DNA of 39,102 nucleotides from Thioploca sp. (GTDB taxonomy: Bacteria > Pseudomonadota > Gammaproteobacteria > Beggiatoales > Beggiatoaceae). The translations under genes and the position numbers were made by a program. Location of the stretch: positions 1-39,102 of the forward strand of contig JAAUSR010000050.1 in the NCBI GenBank assembly GCA_012032555.1, in the 5' to 3' direction. A model generated the notes under the pieces. The model did not search any database. It was not told the DNA's origin and saw only the letters and a program-made list of their open reading frames with translations. Below, one piece after another: positions 6,901-16,511 of this stretch (positions are counted from its first letter, which is position 1; each line of letters begins with the position of its first letter).

Positions 6901-9075
6901 ATGTCAACCTTCAATACCTCACCATCTCCCCTCCATCAGGGTAATACGATTACACTACGCCGCACAGTTTCTACCGATGCCGCCTTCTTATTTCAAAAAG
7001 CTTATCAAAACTTAGAGTTTATGCACCGATTCCGACTCAATGATACCCCACAGAGTGTGAAAGAAGTACGTAAGCGGCTAGAACGCCAGTGGCAATCCTC
7101 ACCGGAACAAAGTGGCTATCTGGAAATGTTAATTATCCACAAAAAACTAGGCCCAATTGGTTTAACCGTATTGGCAGACTATTATCCGCTTCATTGTCGG
7201 GCTGAATATCTAATTGGCTTGTTTGACGAACAACATCGCCAAGCTGGGTATGGGATTGAAACCACTCTATTGGTTATGGATTTGGCTTTTAACCGCTACA
7301 ATCTCCACAAATTGGATGCTTATACCTATGGTTACAATGATGCCGGACAAAAGAATTTGTTGGGCGGTGGTTTTGTAGATGAAGGACTCCGTCGGGAACA
7401 TTTATATTCTAAAGCAGAAAAACGTTTTATTGATCTTCGCGCTTTTGGGATGACTTTGAATGATTTTCGTAGCAATCAGCTACTTGGACGTCTTTCCCAT
7501 CGTTTGGTAGGTTATGATGTTACCCAAGCGGGTGAAAAACCAGTAGCGGCCATTTATTCAAATAAACTAGCTAGATCAAAAGGCTATAAATTGTTGAGTT
7601 CAGCTATTTCGGTTGCCCTAAGTTTAAGTGCACCCGTGTATGCGGCCAACTATGATGTTACTGCCGCTGATGATGATGGTACTGGTAATACAGTCAACAG
7701 TTTGAGTTGGGCAATATTGCAAGCTAATACTAATCCTGGTAGGGACACTATTACTCTGAAAACTGATATAAATGTCAGGAGAGTGATGAAACGCCTGATT
7801 GATAGCGATGTGACCTTGCAAAGCGATGGTACAGTTCGCACTATCAGTGGTGGCAATAGTTACCGTCCGCTGTTTATCAAATCTGGACGCGTTAATATCA
7901 AAAACCTTAATCTTAACAACGGTCTTGCCAAAGGTGGGGACAGTGGTTATGGTGGTGGCGGTGCTGGCCTAGGCGGAGCGTTGTTTGTCTATAGTGGTAC
8001 GGTAAATATTGATTCTGTTAAATTTAGTGATAATACTGCTCAGGGTGGATCTAGCAGCAACGCTCCAGGAGGTGGTGGCGGTGGCATGTATGGTAATGCT
8101 GATGCTGGTGAGGGCGGCGGTGGTCTTTTTGGAGCCAGCAATAACAGTACTAATGGTGACTGTGGGTATGCTGGCCCAGTTGGTAATCCATATGGTGGTT
8201 TTGGTGGCAATCGTTTTAATGGCGGTAATGGTGGCTTCGCCGGTGGTGGTTGTAGTTACAACAAAAGTTCTAATGGAGAAGATGGCGGCAACGGTGGCTT
8301 TGGTGGTGGTGGTGGTAGTGGTAAGGGTTATCGTAGTTTTGGTGGTGCTGGTGGCTTTGGCGGTGGTGGTGGTAAAGATTATTATGGTTACGGTGGCCAC
8401 GGTGGCTTCGGCGGTGGCGGTGGTCATTGCAATTGGGGCGGTCCTAACGGTGGCTTCGGCGGTGGCTCTGGTGCTGGCTCCCGTTCTGGCGGTGGTGGTG
8501 CTGGTTTTGGTGGTGCTATCTTTGCCAAGAGTGGTACTGTCATCCTTAACCGGGTGACTTTTACCGATAACACAGCCCGTGGCGCCGGTGATGGCGAAGG
8601 GCGCGGTGGTGCTCTCTTTATCTGTACACCTAGCGAAGGTAGAAGTGAATGTAATGCCGTGGTAAACGATTGTGGTAATAATACTTTCACCAATAACTCG
8701 GCCGATGATGGCGAAAATGACGTCTTCGGGACACTCACTGACATCGGCAGTTGTAGTTCCAACTTGGTAGGGTTGAGCGATTTTCAAATCGATGGTAACA
8801 CCCTCAGCTGGAGTACTACAATTGAGTTAGATAATGCCGGCTTTAACGTCTGGCGGCGCCTCCCCGGTGGGTTATGGGAACAACTTAATAAAATGCTGAT
8901 CCCAGCCGTCGGTGAGGGTTCTACCTACACATTTACTGATTACTCAGCGGTATCGGGCCAAAATTATGAATATCGCTTAGAAGATATCGACATGTCTGGA
9001 AGTATCACTTTCCATTATCTAGCTGGAACGGCACCGGTTATTAGCCTTACCAGCCGGCGGATGGAGTGGTGTTAA
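6901..9075 (+). CDS. GNAT acetyltransferase fused to secreted Gly-rich surface protein (main piece)
   Basis: The ATG has a strong site (AAGGAG, 8 bases). Residues 1-180 are a GNAT domain of the RimJ/RimL type (ITLRRTVSTDAAFLF, GPIGLTVLADYY, EYLIGLFDEQHRQAGYGIETTLLVMDLAF, LHKLDAYTYGYNDAGQKNL). Residues 222-249 are a typical Sec signal (KLARSKGYK, LLSSAISVALSLSAP, VYA then ANYD). Next come DGTGNTVNSLSWAILQANTNPGRDTITL (CSLREA-like), right-handed-helix-like repeats (GTVNIDSVKFSDNTAQGG, GTVILNRVTFTDNTARG) and a Gly-rich segment at about 345-538 made of GGNGGFGGGGG-type units. A fibronectin-like part follows (IDGNTLSWSTTIELDNAGFNVWRR). The frame breaks near 9055, where one C appears lost, and continues in the piece at 9066. 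A signal sequence in mid-protein behind an enzyme is very unusual. Confidence 0.75.
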   Translation: MSTFNTSPSPLHQGNTITLRRTVSTDAAFLFQKAYQNLEFMHRFRLNDTPQSVKEVRKRLERQWQSSPEQSGYLEMLIIHKKLGPIGLTVLADYYPLHCRAEYLIGLFDEQHRQAGYGIETTLLVMDLAFNRYNLHKLDAYTYGYNDAGQKNLLGGGFVDEGLRREHLYSKAEKRFIDLRAFGMTLNDFRSNQLLGRLSHRLVGYDVTQAGEKPVAAIYSNKLARSKGYKLLSSAISVALSLSAPVYAANYDVTAADDDGTGNTVNSLSWAILQANTNPGRDTITLKTDINVRRVMKRLIDSDVTLQSDGTVRTISGGNSYRPLFIKSGRVNIKNLNLNNGLAKGGDSGYGGGGAGLGGALFVYSGTVNIDSVKFSDNTAQGGSSSNAPGGGGGGMYGNADAGEGGGGLFGASNNSTNGDCGYAGPVGNPYGGFGGNRFNGGNGGFAGGGCSYNKSSNGEDGGNGGFGGGGGSGKGYRSFGGAGGFGGGGGKDYYGYGGHGGFGGGGGHCNWGGPNGGFGGGSGAGSRSGGGGAGFGGAIFAKSGTVILNRVTFTDNTARGAGDGEGRGGALFICTPSEGRSECNAVVNDCGNNTFTNNSADDGENDVFGTLTDIGSCSSNLVGLSDFQIDGNTLSWSTTIELDNAGFNVWRRLPGGLWEQLNKMLIPAVGEGSTYTFTDYSAVSGQNYEYRLEDIDMSGSITFHYLAGTAPVISLTSRRMEWC

Positions 9076-9338
9076 GTTCCAGTGAGATGCCCACATTTAA
9101 ATGGGATGCGACCGGTTACGATGGCTTCCGTTTCCAGTATGCTTATCCAGGTTCGGGAATACAAACTTTTCCTACCGACAGTTGGAATTCCACTATGAAT
9201 TTTATACCAGGAACTGATTTGTGGACTGATTTCGTCAATCAGTTAGAAGCGGGTGAAACGGTGTATTGGCGCATCCAAGGGAAGCTTGACGACACGGAGG
9301 ATAATTATAGCGACGTGCAACAATTTACGGTTGAGTAA
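9066..9338 (+). CDS. C-terminal piece of the Gly-rich surface protein (frameshift)
   Basis: Restoring one C in AGCCGGCGG at 9052-9060 makes the upstream protein continue as SLTSPADGVVLSSSEMPTFKWDATGYDGFRFQYAY and run to the stop at 9338. That is a normal continuation of a beta-sandwich (P-x-F-x-W-x-A-x-G-Y-x-x-F is typical of such domains). No ribosome site precedes the GTG at 9066, so it is not an independent gene. The intact product would have about 811 residues. Confidence 0.65.
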   Translation: MVLSSSEMPTFKWDATGYDGFRFQYAYPGSGIQTFPTDSWNSTMNFIPGTDLWTDFVNQLEAGETVYWRIQGKLDDTEDNYSDVQQFTVE

Positions 9339-9522
9339 TCGTTCAGTCTAACTAAATTCCCACGCTAGCAGGAATAACAAGGTATAGTTATTCTCAGATA
9401 AAGTACTAGGCATTAAGTTAAGCTATAACTTCCCCATTTTCAAAGGGTGGGATTAATTTAATATAGTGGGCAGAAAGAAGCCAGTGAGTAAATAATCGCT
9501 TAAATCTGAATTTCGGGCCAAG

Positions 9523-10347
9523 ATGCACTTAAATAAACGTATTATCTATGTGACCGGCTTACCCCGCGCCGGTTCCACACTTTTGTGCCAATTGCTCGGG
9601 CATCACCTAGACATCGATAGCAGTGGACACAGTTCGCCTTTGTGTGCGGTTTTAAACGGGTTACGCCATCAACTTAGCGATAGTGAATTTTTACTATCAC
9701 AACTCGACGTTGATTTTGAGCGCGGTTATCAACGCTTGTTCAACGCCTTTCTCGGTTTTATTGACGGTTGGTTTGCAGAAAGTAAAACTACGTGGGTCGT
9801 AGACAAAAATCGCGGTTGGTTAAATCAATTGGAAATGGTACATCATCTTGATCCCTATTGTCGCATGTTAGTTTGTGTACGCGAGTTAGGACAGATTTAC
9901 GGCTCAATTGAGGCACAACATCAACGAACTTTGTTACTCGATTTTCCAGATCATCTAGCGGTACTATCTCACTACGCGCGTGCCGATAAGCTATTTGCTC
10001 AAGAGGGTGTCATTGGTATGCCGTTAAAGGCTATTGAGAACTTACAAGATATTGACCATCAGTTACAAGCTCATTTGTATTATGTGGTGTTTGAACACTT
10101 GATGAGGGAGCCGGTGACAGTGATGCGGGAGATTTATCAGTGGCTCAATTTACCAGACGTACCTTTGGATCCGCAACGGCTTCAGGTAAAGCCGCATGAA
10201 AGTGATAGCTATTATCGCTTTAAATATCGGCATCAAACTTATCCTCAAATTCAACCCCCAGTTCGCCATCCCATCCCACCACGAATTGAGGCAGAACTGC
10301 GAAAGAATTTTGCTTGGTTTTATCAGACGTTTTATCCTAAAATTTAA
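9523..10347 (+). CDS. Sulfotransferase family protein
   Basis: A 274-aa cytoplasmic protein. Residues 8-26 (IYVTGLPRAGSTLLCQLLG) are the 5'-phosphosulfate-binding loop of PAPS-dependent sulfotransferases (G-x-P-R-x-G-S/T-T). LVCVREL at about 122-128 fits the 3'-phosphate-binding R-x-P/E-x(6)-S region, with YGSIEAQ after it. It would transfer sulfate from PAPS to an unknown acceptor; the N-terminal motif alone does not fix the substrate. There are 184 bases to the previous gene and a MITE downstream, so it looks monocistronic. Nearby surface protein glycans or lipids are conceivable acceptors, but that is a guess. Confidence 0.8.
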   Translation: MHLNKRIIYVTGLPRAGSTLLCQLLGHHLDIDSSGHSSPLCAVLNGLRHQLSDSEFLLSQLDVDFERGYQRLFNAFLGFIDGWFAESKTTWVVDKNRGWLNQLEMVHHLDPYCRMLVCVRELGQIYGSIEAQHQRTLLLDFPDHLAVLSHYARADKLFAQEGVIGMPLKAIENLQDIDHQLQAHLYYVVFEHLMREPVTVMREIYQWLNLPDVPLDPQRLQVKPHESDSYYRFKYRHQTYPQIQPPVRHPIPPRIEAELRKNFAWFYQTFYPKI

Positions 10348-10460
10348 GCCAAGTAGATCGGGTTAAGTGCGATAGCAATGAACCGTGGCGAGAATTTTTT
10401 CGGCGTAATTAACTGTAAAGACAGTATCAAGGTCGTCTTATCTACAACAATTTTCATTAT

Positions 10461-10580
10461 GATAGGACTTACGCAGTTGAATTCATAACTAATTAATTTT
10501 ATTCAACATCTACTTTGCGCTGCAAAATATTAACTTATTGAAATAATTAGATTATCTATTTCAACTGCGTAAGTCCTATC
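10461..10580. mobile_element. MITE with 21-bp perfect terminal inverted repeats
   Basis: A 120-bp element starting GATAGGACTTACGCAGTT and ending with the exact reverse complement; all 21 terminal bases match. The inside is AT-rich and non-coding. TTAT stands directly outside both ends and may be the target duplication. Alternatively the ends are AGGACTTACGC with TA at the border. GGACTTACGCA-type ends belong to full insertion sequences, so the element would be mobilised by a transposase encoded elsewhere. It occupies much of the 380-base gap between the sulfotransferase and the binding-protein gene. Confidence 0.8.
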
Positions 10581-10728
10581 TTATTAATCATGTCGGAGCT
10601 ATCTGGTATTTTGCACATCATTATAATGCTAGTTTATCTATATTAAGAAATAGATACACCACTACTTGTATAGGATTACCAAATACATTTGTTTTCGCTT
10701 ACTCTTGTTATTAATCAGGAAAGCAATT

Positions 10729-12192
10729 ATGACTATCTCACAAGATCCCAGCTATTTTACTCTTATTAAGAGATTTGGCGTGTTGCTTATAACTACTTTG
10801 ATAGCTTGTGAATCGGAACCAGATCCCTATACTAACACCCACAATGCTTCACCGGTTACTCCGATTGCCAAACCGCTGTTAACAACGACTACCTTTAATC
10901 TCTCCCCCTGGCAGCAAGCTAATATCAACTGGCGGCAATTTGCTGGTAGCCAATTATCGGTGCTAGCGGATGCACAACCAGCTTTTATGGCGCTACGTCC
11001 CTACTTACCACTATTTGAACAGTTGACTGGAATTTGGGTCGGTTATCAGAATGTCGAACAGGATGAAATGCGGCAAAAACGCCGACTCGACCTAGCCTCT
11101 GGTGGTGGGATTTATGATGTCGTGCCGATTGGTATTACCAGTCTAGGAGAGGCTTACGAAAACGGGTGGTTGGAATGGCTCGATCCTTATCTAGCCGATC
11201 CGACACTTACCGATAACGCTTGGTATGACTTTACAGACCTCAGTCCCAACAGTCTAGTCTTATGTCAGTGGAAAGGTCACTTGCTGTCCATACCTTTCGA
11301 TTTTTCTGCACCGATTTTATTTTACCGCAAAGATTTGTTTAAAAAATATCATATCGAATTGCCAGATACTTACGAAGCCGTTGTGAGCATGAAACGCAAA
11401 CTCCAAGCAGCGATGGATAAAGATGGTTTAAAGGAAATTTATGCTTTCACTACCCGTACTGGGGTTGGTGCCGGTTTAAACACCTGGACTGTCATCCCCA
11501 TAATCCGCGCTTATGGTGGCGAAATGTTCGACGCACAATGGCGGCCTATCTTCAATTCACCGCAAGCAGTTAAGGCGTTGGAGGTTTACCGTGATATGGT
11601 AACGGGTTACGGTAGCCCACCGGATACCTTGACACTGCATTTTTACGATATTCGTACCCGATTCAAAGAAGGTAAATTAGCTTCGACGATTCTTGCTTCT
11701 CATTTCTTTAGTGAAATTAACAGTGCTAATAAATCACCTATTTGGGACCGCTGGGATGCTATTCCCACACCACGTGGCCCAGTAGCCCGCGCAACGTCGC
11801 CTTGGGCCTGGGCCTTTGCTATTAATGCCGCATCGAGCAATAAAAAGGCCGCTTGGTTATTTATCCAGTGGATTACTTCTAAAGACACTGCCCGGTTGCT
11901 GACCACTGGTGGTGCGCCAGCACGCCTATCAGTATGGGAATCTGACCACTATACCAAACTCAATCCACCTGGTCTTGTCAATGCCGTGAAGTGGATCATG
12001 GAAAAATCCACGCTTGACTTGATGCAATCTGGCATACCGGAATTTACTGAGACCGGCTTGGTTGCATCAAAAGCCTTCAGTGAAATTTTTTATGGTGCCC
12101 CGGTTCAGCAAACCCTTGATCAAGCAGTGGTACAGGTGGAACCAATCATGGCCAAGGGACCAACTCGTCGAGCCGCTGCCGGAATACAATAA
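10729..12192 (+). CDS. Extracellular sugar-binding lipoprotein (ABC type 1 binding protein)
   Basis: The start at 10729 (AGGA site, ATGACTATC) gives a 487-aa protein with a lipoprotein signal: [13 protein letters not shown], lipobox LIAC with Cys27. An upstream start at 10666 would add residues before the signal and is less likely. The mature part is a family 1 solute-binding protein: [64 protein letters not shown], and [28 protein letters not shown] near the end. No ABC permease or ATPase for import is nearby. Its stop shares one base with the start of a membrane histidine kinase (TAATG), so it probably serves as the ligand sensor for that kinase. Confidence 0.8.
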   Translation: MTISQDPSYFTLIKRFGVLLITTLIACESEPDPYTNTHNASPVTPIAKPLLTTTTFNLSPWQQANINWRQFAGSQLSVLADAQPAFMALRPYLPLFEQLTGIWVGYQNVEQDEMRQKRRLDLASGGGIYDVVPIGITSLGEAYENGWLEWLDPYLADPTLTDNAWYDFTDLSPNSLVLCQWKGHLLSIPFDFSAPILFYRKDLFKKYHIELPDTYEAVVSMKRKLQAAMDKDGLKEIYAFTTRTGVGAGLNTWTVIPIIRAYGGEMFDAQWRPIFNSPQAVKALEVYRDMVTGYGSPPDTLTLHFYDIRTRFKEGKLASTILASHFFSEINSANKSPIWDRWDAIPTPRGPVARATSPWAWAFAINAASSNKKAAWLFIQWITSKDTARLLTTGGAPARLSVWESDHYTKLNPPGLVNAVKWIMEKSTLDLMQSGIPEFTETGLVASKAFSEIFYGAPVQQTLDQAVVQVEPIMAKGPTRRAAAGIQ

Positions 12193-14489
12193 TGCTTACT
12201 ATTAACAAACTCAGTATTCGTGCTAAGATTTTATTCTTGGTGGGTTGTATCATCATCTTGGTGTTAAGCGCTATCTCCTGGCTACATGTCAGGCAATTGC
12301 AACGAGAATTGATGGCCGGGATCGGTGAACAGGCACAGGCATTAGCCGCTGATATTATCGCCAATATCCAAAAATTACGGGAAACCAGCGAAAATATTGA
12401 ATGGATCCTGCGGCTGCAATCAATCAATGCAATGGCATTATTTAATCTGAAAAAGGACGGGGGGGTAGTACATGTAGCCGTGTTGGATCAAAGTGGGCAT
12501 ATTTGGGGACACAATCGCATTGAGCAACGCGGTCAATCCGTAACGAATCCGACACTACGTGCCTGGCTCAATTATCCACAACCTAAAATAGTTTTAGTTA
12601 ATGAAGTTTACCATAGCCTAATTCCAGTACTTGGTCCGGACCAGCGTTATCTGGGCACAGTGGATATTGGTTTTGATAGTAGTGCGATTCACGCTAAGAT
12701 TCGCAATTTATTAATACAAACTATCAGCCTTTCACTCGCTTTCATGTTGCTGAGCAGTGGGGCGATGTACGGTCTGTTGAACCGGTTTTTGATTAAGCCG
12801 ATCGCCCGGTTACAAGAAGTCACTGCCCGGATTGCTCAGGGTGAACTGGATGCTACCATTGACACTCTCGGTCATGATGAGTTAGGCGCTTTGTCACGTA
12901 GCGTTGCCCATATGCGCGACTCCATTCGAGAAAAGATCCATGCCCTACAAACTTATCAAGAAGGATTGGAAGACATTGTCAAACAACGGACTGCCGAATT
13001 ACAACAGGCACTCATTGCCGCAGAAACAGCTAATCAGGCTAAAAGCCGATTTCTCGCTAACATGAGCCACGAATTGCGTACTCCATTGAACGGTATTTTG
13101 GGCTATGCACAAATTCTGCAACAAAATCCTAGATTTAGCACTGATCAGCGACAAAGTCTTGCGGTTATTGAACGTAGCGGTAATCATCTGCTCAATTTGA
13201 TTAATGAGGTATTAGATCTCGCTAAAATTGAGGCCGGAAAATTAGAACTCAATCCGGAGCCAGTTAACTTAGCTGGCCTCTTGACCGATGTGATGGCCAT
13301 GATTCGGATACGCTCAGCAAATAAAGGCCTAACCCTCAACTTGGACACCAATGATTTACCAGTGGCGATACAAGCCGATAGCAAGCGGTTGCAACAAATT
13401 CTACTTAATCTACTGGGTAATGCGGTCAAATTCACTGAACGGGGTAATGTCACCTTAGGCGTATTTGTACTTGGCGATGAATGTTCCCAATCAGCCCAGC
13501 CTTCTAATCACCTACTTTTAGAAAAGCAGGAAATTAAACGAGTACTGCTCTGCTTTGAAGTGACTGATACCGGCCCGGGAATTCCGGCTGATAAGGTGAA
13601 TGACGTGTTTAAACCCTTTGAACAAGTTATTTCTATGGCGCAACACGTTGAGGGCACTGGGTTGGGTTTGAGTATCTGCCGAACTTTGGTGGAAATGATG
13701 GGTGGGCGCTTAGAACTGATGAGCAAACGCGCTGAGGGCGAATGGGTAGCCACAACCGCCGCACCACGATCGGTACCGCAACTAGCACACGGCACAGTCG
13801 TTTGGTTCACAGTCAATTTACCAGGAGTTGAAGCGACGGTAGTGGATGATTCTTCCCACCATCATGTTGGTATCCTTGGCGTAAAGGGAAAGGCTCCAGA
13901 GGCGCTCGTAGTGGACGACAACGCTGATAATCGAGCCGTTTTGGTCAATTTACTCAGTCCGTTAGGAATTCCGGTTAGAGCAAGTGAAAATGGTCAAACC
14001 GGTCTCGCGGCGGCACGTGCTCAACGCCCAGATGTGGTGATTACCGATTTACGCATGCCCGGAATGGATGGATTTGAATTAATTCAACGATTGAGAAACG
14101 ACCAACAACTTCAAGATATTGTCATCATTACCAGTTCAGCTAGTGTGTTGGAGGCAGATCGAGGCAAAAGCGTTGCTGCCGGTAGTAACGGGTTTCTGCC
14201 TAAACCGGTCAAGGCGGAAAAACTCTATCAATTATTAGAATCTTTACTGGGTCTAGAGTGGGTTTATGCGGAAACTCGTCCGGCAGAACCGGAAGTGTTA
14301 CAACCACCACCAACTCAGCTTATCGAAGAATTGCAGCAACTGACCGAAGCCGGTAACATCGATGGAATAGTGACGTTGGTCGAGACCCTACCCTCAGACT
14401 ATTCAGTCTTTGCTTACCAAGTACGGCGATTAGCAGAACAATTACAACTCAACGATTTAAGCACCTATCTAGAAAAACTGGAAATATAA
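12192..14489 (+). CDS. Hybrid histidine kinase with periplasmic sensor, HAMP and receiver
   Basis: A 765-aa inner-membrane protein. TM1 is at about 12-32, a periplasmic part of about 140 residues follows, and TM2 is at about 172-195. A HAMP domain runs to about 250, then a coiled coil ([29 protein letters not shown]). The HisKA domain has [14 protein letters not shown] with phospho-acceptor His293. The HATPase has [27 protein letters not shown] and [18 protein letters not shown]. The receiver is [12 protein letters not shown] with Asp619 in [12 protein letters not shown] 70-residue helical tail ([10 protein letters not shown] to the end) resembles the tails of the kinases at 14496 and 24266. 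Start overlaps the binding-protein stop. It likely reads ligand binding by that lipoprotein and passes phosphate to its own receiver and perhaps to the next kinase. Confidence 0.9.
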   Translation: MLTINKLSIRAKILFLVGCIIILVLSAISWLHVRQLQRELMAGIGEQAQALAADIIANIQKLRETSENIEWILRLQSINAMALFNLKKDGGVVHVAVLDQSGHIWGHNRIEQRGQSVTNPTLRAWLNYPQPKIVLVNEVYHSLIPVLGPDQRYLGTVDIGFDSSAIHAKIRNLLIQTISLSLAFMLLSSGAMYGLLNRFLIKPIARLQEVTARIAQGELDATIDTLGHDELGALSRSVAHMRDSIREKIHALQTYQEGLEDIVKQRTAELQQALIAAETANQAKSRFLANMSHELRTPLNGILGYAQILQQNPRFSTDQRQSLAVIERSGNHLLNLINEVLDLAKIEAGKLELNPEPVNLAGLLTDVMAMIRIRSANKGLTLNLDTNDLPVAIQADSKRLQQILLNLLGNAVKFTERGNVTLGVFVLGDECSQSAQPSNHLLLEKQEIKRVLLCFEVTDTGPGIPADKVNDVFKPFEQVISMAQHVEGTGLGLSICRTLVEMMGGRLELMSKRAEGEWVATTAAPRSVPQLAHGTVVWFTVNLPGVEATVVDDSSHHHVGILGVKGKAPEALVVDDNADNRAVLVNLLSPLGIPVRASENGQTGLAAARAQRPDVVITDLRMPGMDGFELIQRLRNDQQLQDIVIITSSASVLEADRGKSVAAGSNGFLPKPVKAEKLYQLLESLLGLEWVYAETRPAEPEVLQPPPTQLIEELQQLTEAGNIDGIVTLVETLPSDYSVFAYQVRRLAEQLQLNDLSTYLEKLEI

Positions 14490-14495
14490 CCTGCT

Positions 14496-16349
14496 ATGCC
14501 TTCTTCCTCTGATAATGCCGGTACGATTCTTATTATCGACGATAATTTGGCCAACTTACAGGTGTTGTTTACAACCTTAAAACAAGCTAACTACCATGTG
14601 GTACCTGCACAAGATGCTAATAGTACCTTCACTCGGCTACGACACTTCACACCAGACCTCATTTTGCTAGATATCATGATGCCAGACGTAAATGGCTTTG
14701 AATTATACCAGCGACTCAGGAAACACCAGCCAACGGCAGCAACACCGATTATTTTTATTAGTGCGTTATCAGACACGGAAACGATTGTGCGTGGTTTTAA
14801 ACTGGGAGCAGTCGATTATGTCTCCAAACCCTTCCGTGCTGAAGAAGTATTAGCTCGTGTTAGCAGCCAGTTGGCATTGCAACGGTTGCACCACGAATTA
14901 GCAGCCAAAAACGCTAGCTTGGCGCAAGAACTATTAGAACATCAGCGGTTGGAAAAATCCCTCCGTCAGGCCAAGGAACAAGCCGAAGTGGCTAATCGTG
15001 CTAAAAGCGCCTTCATTGCTAATATGAATCACGAATTGCGCACCCCACTTAACATTATTCTCGGTTTTGCGCAAATTCTAGAAAACGACTCATCGCTTCC
15101 GGAAAAACACCGCCATAACGTCCAAAATATTCGTCGAGGTGGTGATTATCTGCTCACGCTGATCAATGATATTCTCGATTTAGCTAAAATCGAGGCCGGA
15201 CGTTTTGAATTGTTCCCTCAAACCTGGAGAACTTCCCCATTTTTTCTTAGTTTGAGCGAGATGTTCCGTATCCGTGCGCAACAAAAAGGGATTGGCTTCG
15301 ATTATCAAAGTACTACTACTTTACCGGCGGTATTGTATAGTGACGACAAGCGGTTGCGTCAGATACTCATGAATTTGTTGAGCAATGCTGTAAAATTTAC
15401 CGAGCGAGGCAGTGTTACCCTACGTAGTAGTTACGCCAATGGTTGGTTAACGCTAGAGGTAACCGACACTGGGATAGGCATTCCGACAGACCAAATTGAA
15501 ATAATTTTTCAGCCCTTTAGCCAAGTCGGTGACGCTACCTACAAACAACAGGGTACCGGTTTAGGATTATCTATTAGCCACCGTTTGGTAACAACGATGA
15601 ATGGCAATCTCAGTTTGGAAAGCCATTTGGGAAAAGGCTGTACTTTTCGCGTTCAAATTCCAGCGGAAGTCGTGTCTACGCTAGACGAGGCAGTCATGCC
15701 AACTGAACCAACAAAAATTATCGGTTATCAAAGAAGCCAAGGTTCCGGACGGTTTCGTATTCTGATTACCGATGATTTAGCTGATAACCGCGCGGTCTTG
15801 CGACAATTACTAGAGCTACTTCAGTTTGAAATAGCCGAAGCTAACAGTGGTGAGCAATGCTTAACATTAGTACCACAATGGCAACCCGATTTAGTACTGA
15901 TGGATTTGCACATGTCAGTTCTGGATGGCTTACAAACGACCAAAGCCTTGCGTGAATCATTACATTTTAAAGATATACCGGTAATTGCTGTATCTGCCAG
16001 CGCTTTTAATATCGATCAACAACGGGCCTTGGCCGCCGGATGTAATGCCCATATCTCTAAACCGGTGATATTGAACCAACTACTTACCGAACTAGGACGC
16101 TTCCTGCCGTTAGAATGGCGATATGAAGCCAGCATACCGCCTGAAATTCCTAAAGGTCCACCACTCAGTGAAGAACAGAAAACTCAGCTGTTACAACTGT
16201 GGAAACAAGGTGAAATCAAACGAATTCGTGATTACTTGAGTGACTTGAGCCAACAGTCTGATTGTCCAGCCAAAGTGCCCGAATTACAGCAATTAGCGAA
16301 AAGCTTCAGAATGGTGGAGATTAGAAAAATACTGGAACAAGCGGAATAG
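14496..16349 (+). CDS. Cytoplasmic hybrid histidine kinase (receiver-kinase-receiver)
   Basis: A 617-aa soluble protein 6 bases after the membrane kinase. It starts with a receiver (ILIIDDNLANLQVLF, Asp59 in LILLDIMMPDVNG, Lys in YVSKPF), then a coiled coil. The HisKA domain has [11 protein letters not shown] (His179; Asn for the usual Ser before it). The HATPase has [27 protein letters not shown] and [13 protein letters not shown] second receiver follows (ILITDDLADNRAVL, Asp470 in LVLMDLHMSVLDG, with Ser in place of the usual Pro), then the shared helical tail (LPLEWRYEASIP to the end). It has no sensor domain, so its N-terminal receiver is the input, most likely from the kinase upstream. 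No separate HPt or output regulator is encoded here. Confidence 0.9.
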   Translation: MPSSSDNAGTILIIDDNLANLQVLFTTLKQANYHVVPAQDANSTFTRLRHFTPDLILLDIMMPDVNGFELYQRLRKHQPTAATPIIFISALSDTETIVRGFKLGAVDYVSKPFRAEEVLARVSSQLALQRLHHELAAKNASLAQELLEHQRLEKSLRQAKEQAEVANRAKSAFIANMNHELRTPLNIILGFAQILENDSSLPEKHRHNVQNIRRGGDYLLTLINDILDLAKIEAGRFELFPQTWRTSPFFLSLSEMFRIRAQQKGIGFDYQSTTTLPAVLYSDDKRLRQILMNLLSNAVKFTERGSVTLRSSYANGWLTLEVTDTGIGIPTDQIEIIFQPFSQVGDATYKQQGTGLGLSISHRLVTTMNGNLSLESHLGKGCTFRVQIPAEVVSTLDEAVMPTEPTKIIGYQRSQGSGRFRILITDDLADNRAVLRQLLELLQFEIAEANSGEQCLTLVPQWQPDLVLMDLHMSVLDGLQTTKALRESLHFKDIPVIAVSASAFNIDQQRALAAGCNAHISKPVILNQLLTELGRFLPLEWRYEASIPPEIPKGPPLSEEQKTQLLQLWKQGEIKRIRDYLSDLSQQSDCPAKVPELQQLAKSFRMVEIRKILEQAE

Positions 16350-16511
16350 TAATACTGATATGGGCTAGATATTAGCCATAATGCACAGAAAACTAGTGTG
16401 TAGGAATGCATAGGTGAATAATGCCCCGCGAACTGAGGTTAACTATGAAATATTGTAAGGTTTTATACCGGATGAGTTTCTAATTCAAACCGATTTAATC
16501 ATAACATTTTC

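Noticed and set aside
8009-8557. 182-codon + strand frame rich in Val/Ala/Leu
   Set aside because: Frame-shifted reading of the same Gly-rich repeats; looks hydrophobic only because GGTGG reads as Val/Leu there.
7969-8787. Long - strand frame (272 codons) opposite the Gly-rich region
   Set aside because: Thr/Ile/Ala-rich low-complexity shadow of GGT/GGC repeats; no ribosome site and no domain.
13184-13816. Two - strand frames within the hybrid kinase gene
   Set aside because: Opposite conserved HisKA/HATPase codons; Ser/Thr-rich shadows with no independent support.
16358-16382. GGGCTA/TAGCC hairpin after the second hybrid kinase as a terminator
   Set aside because: Stem of only five pairs and no T-run; too weak to call.
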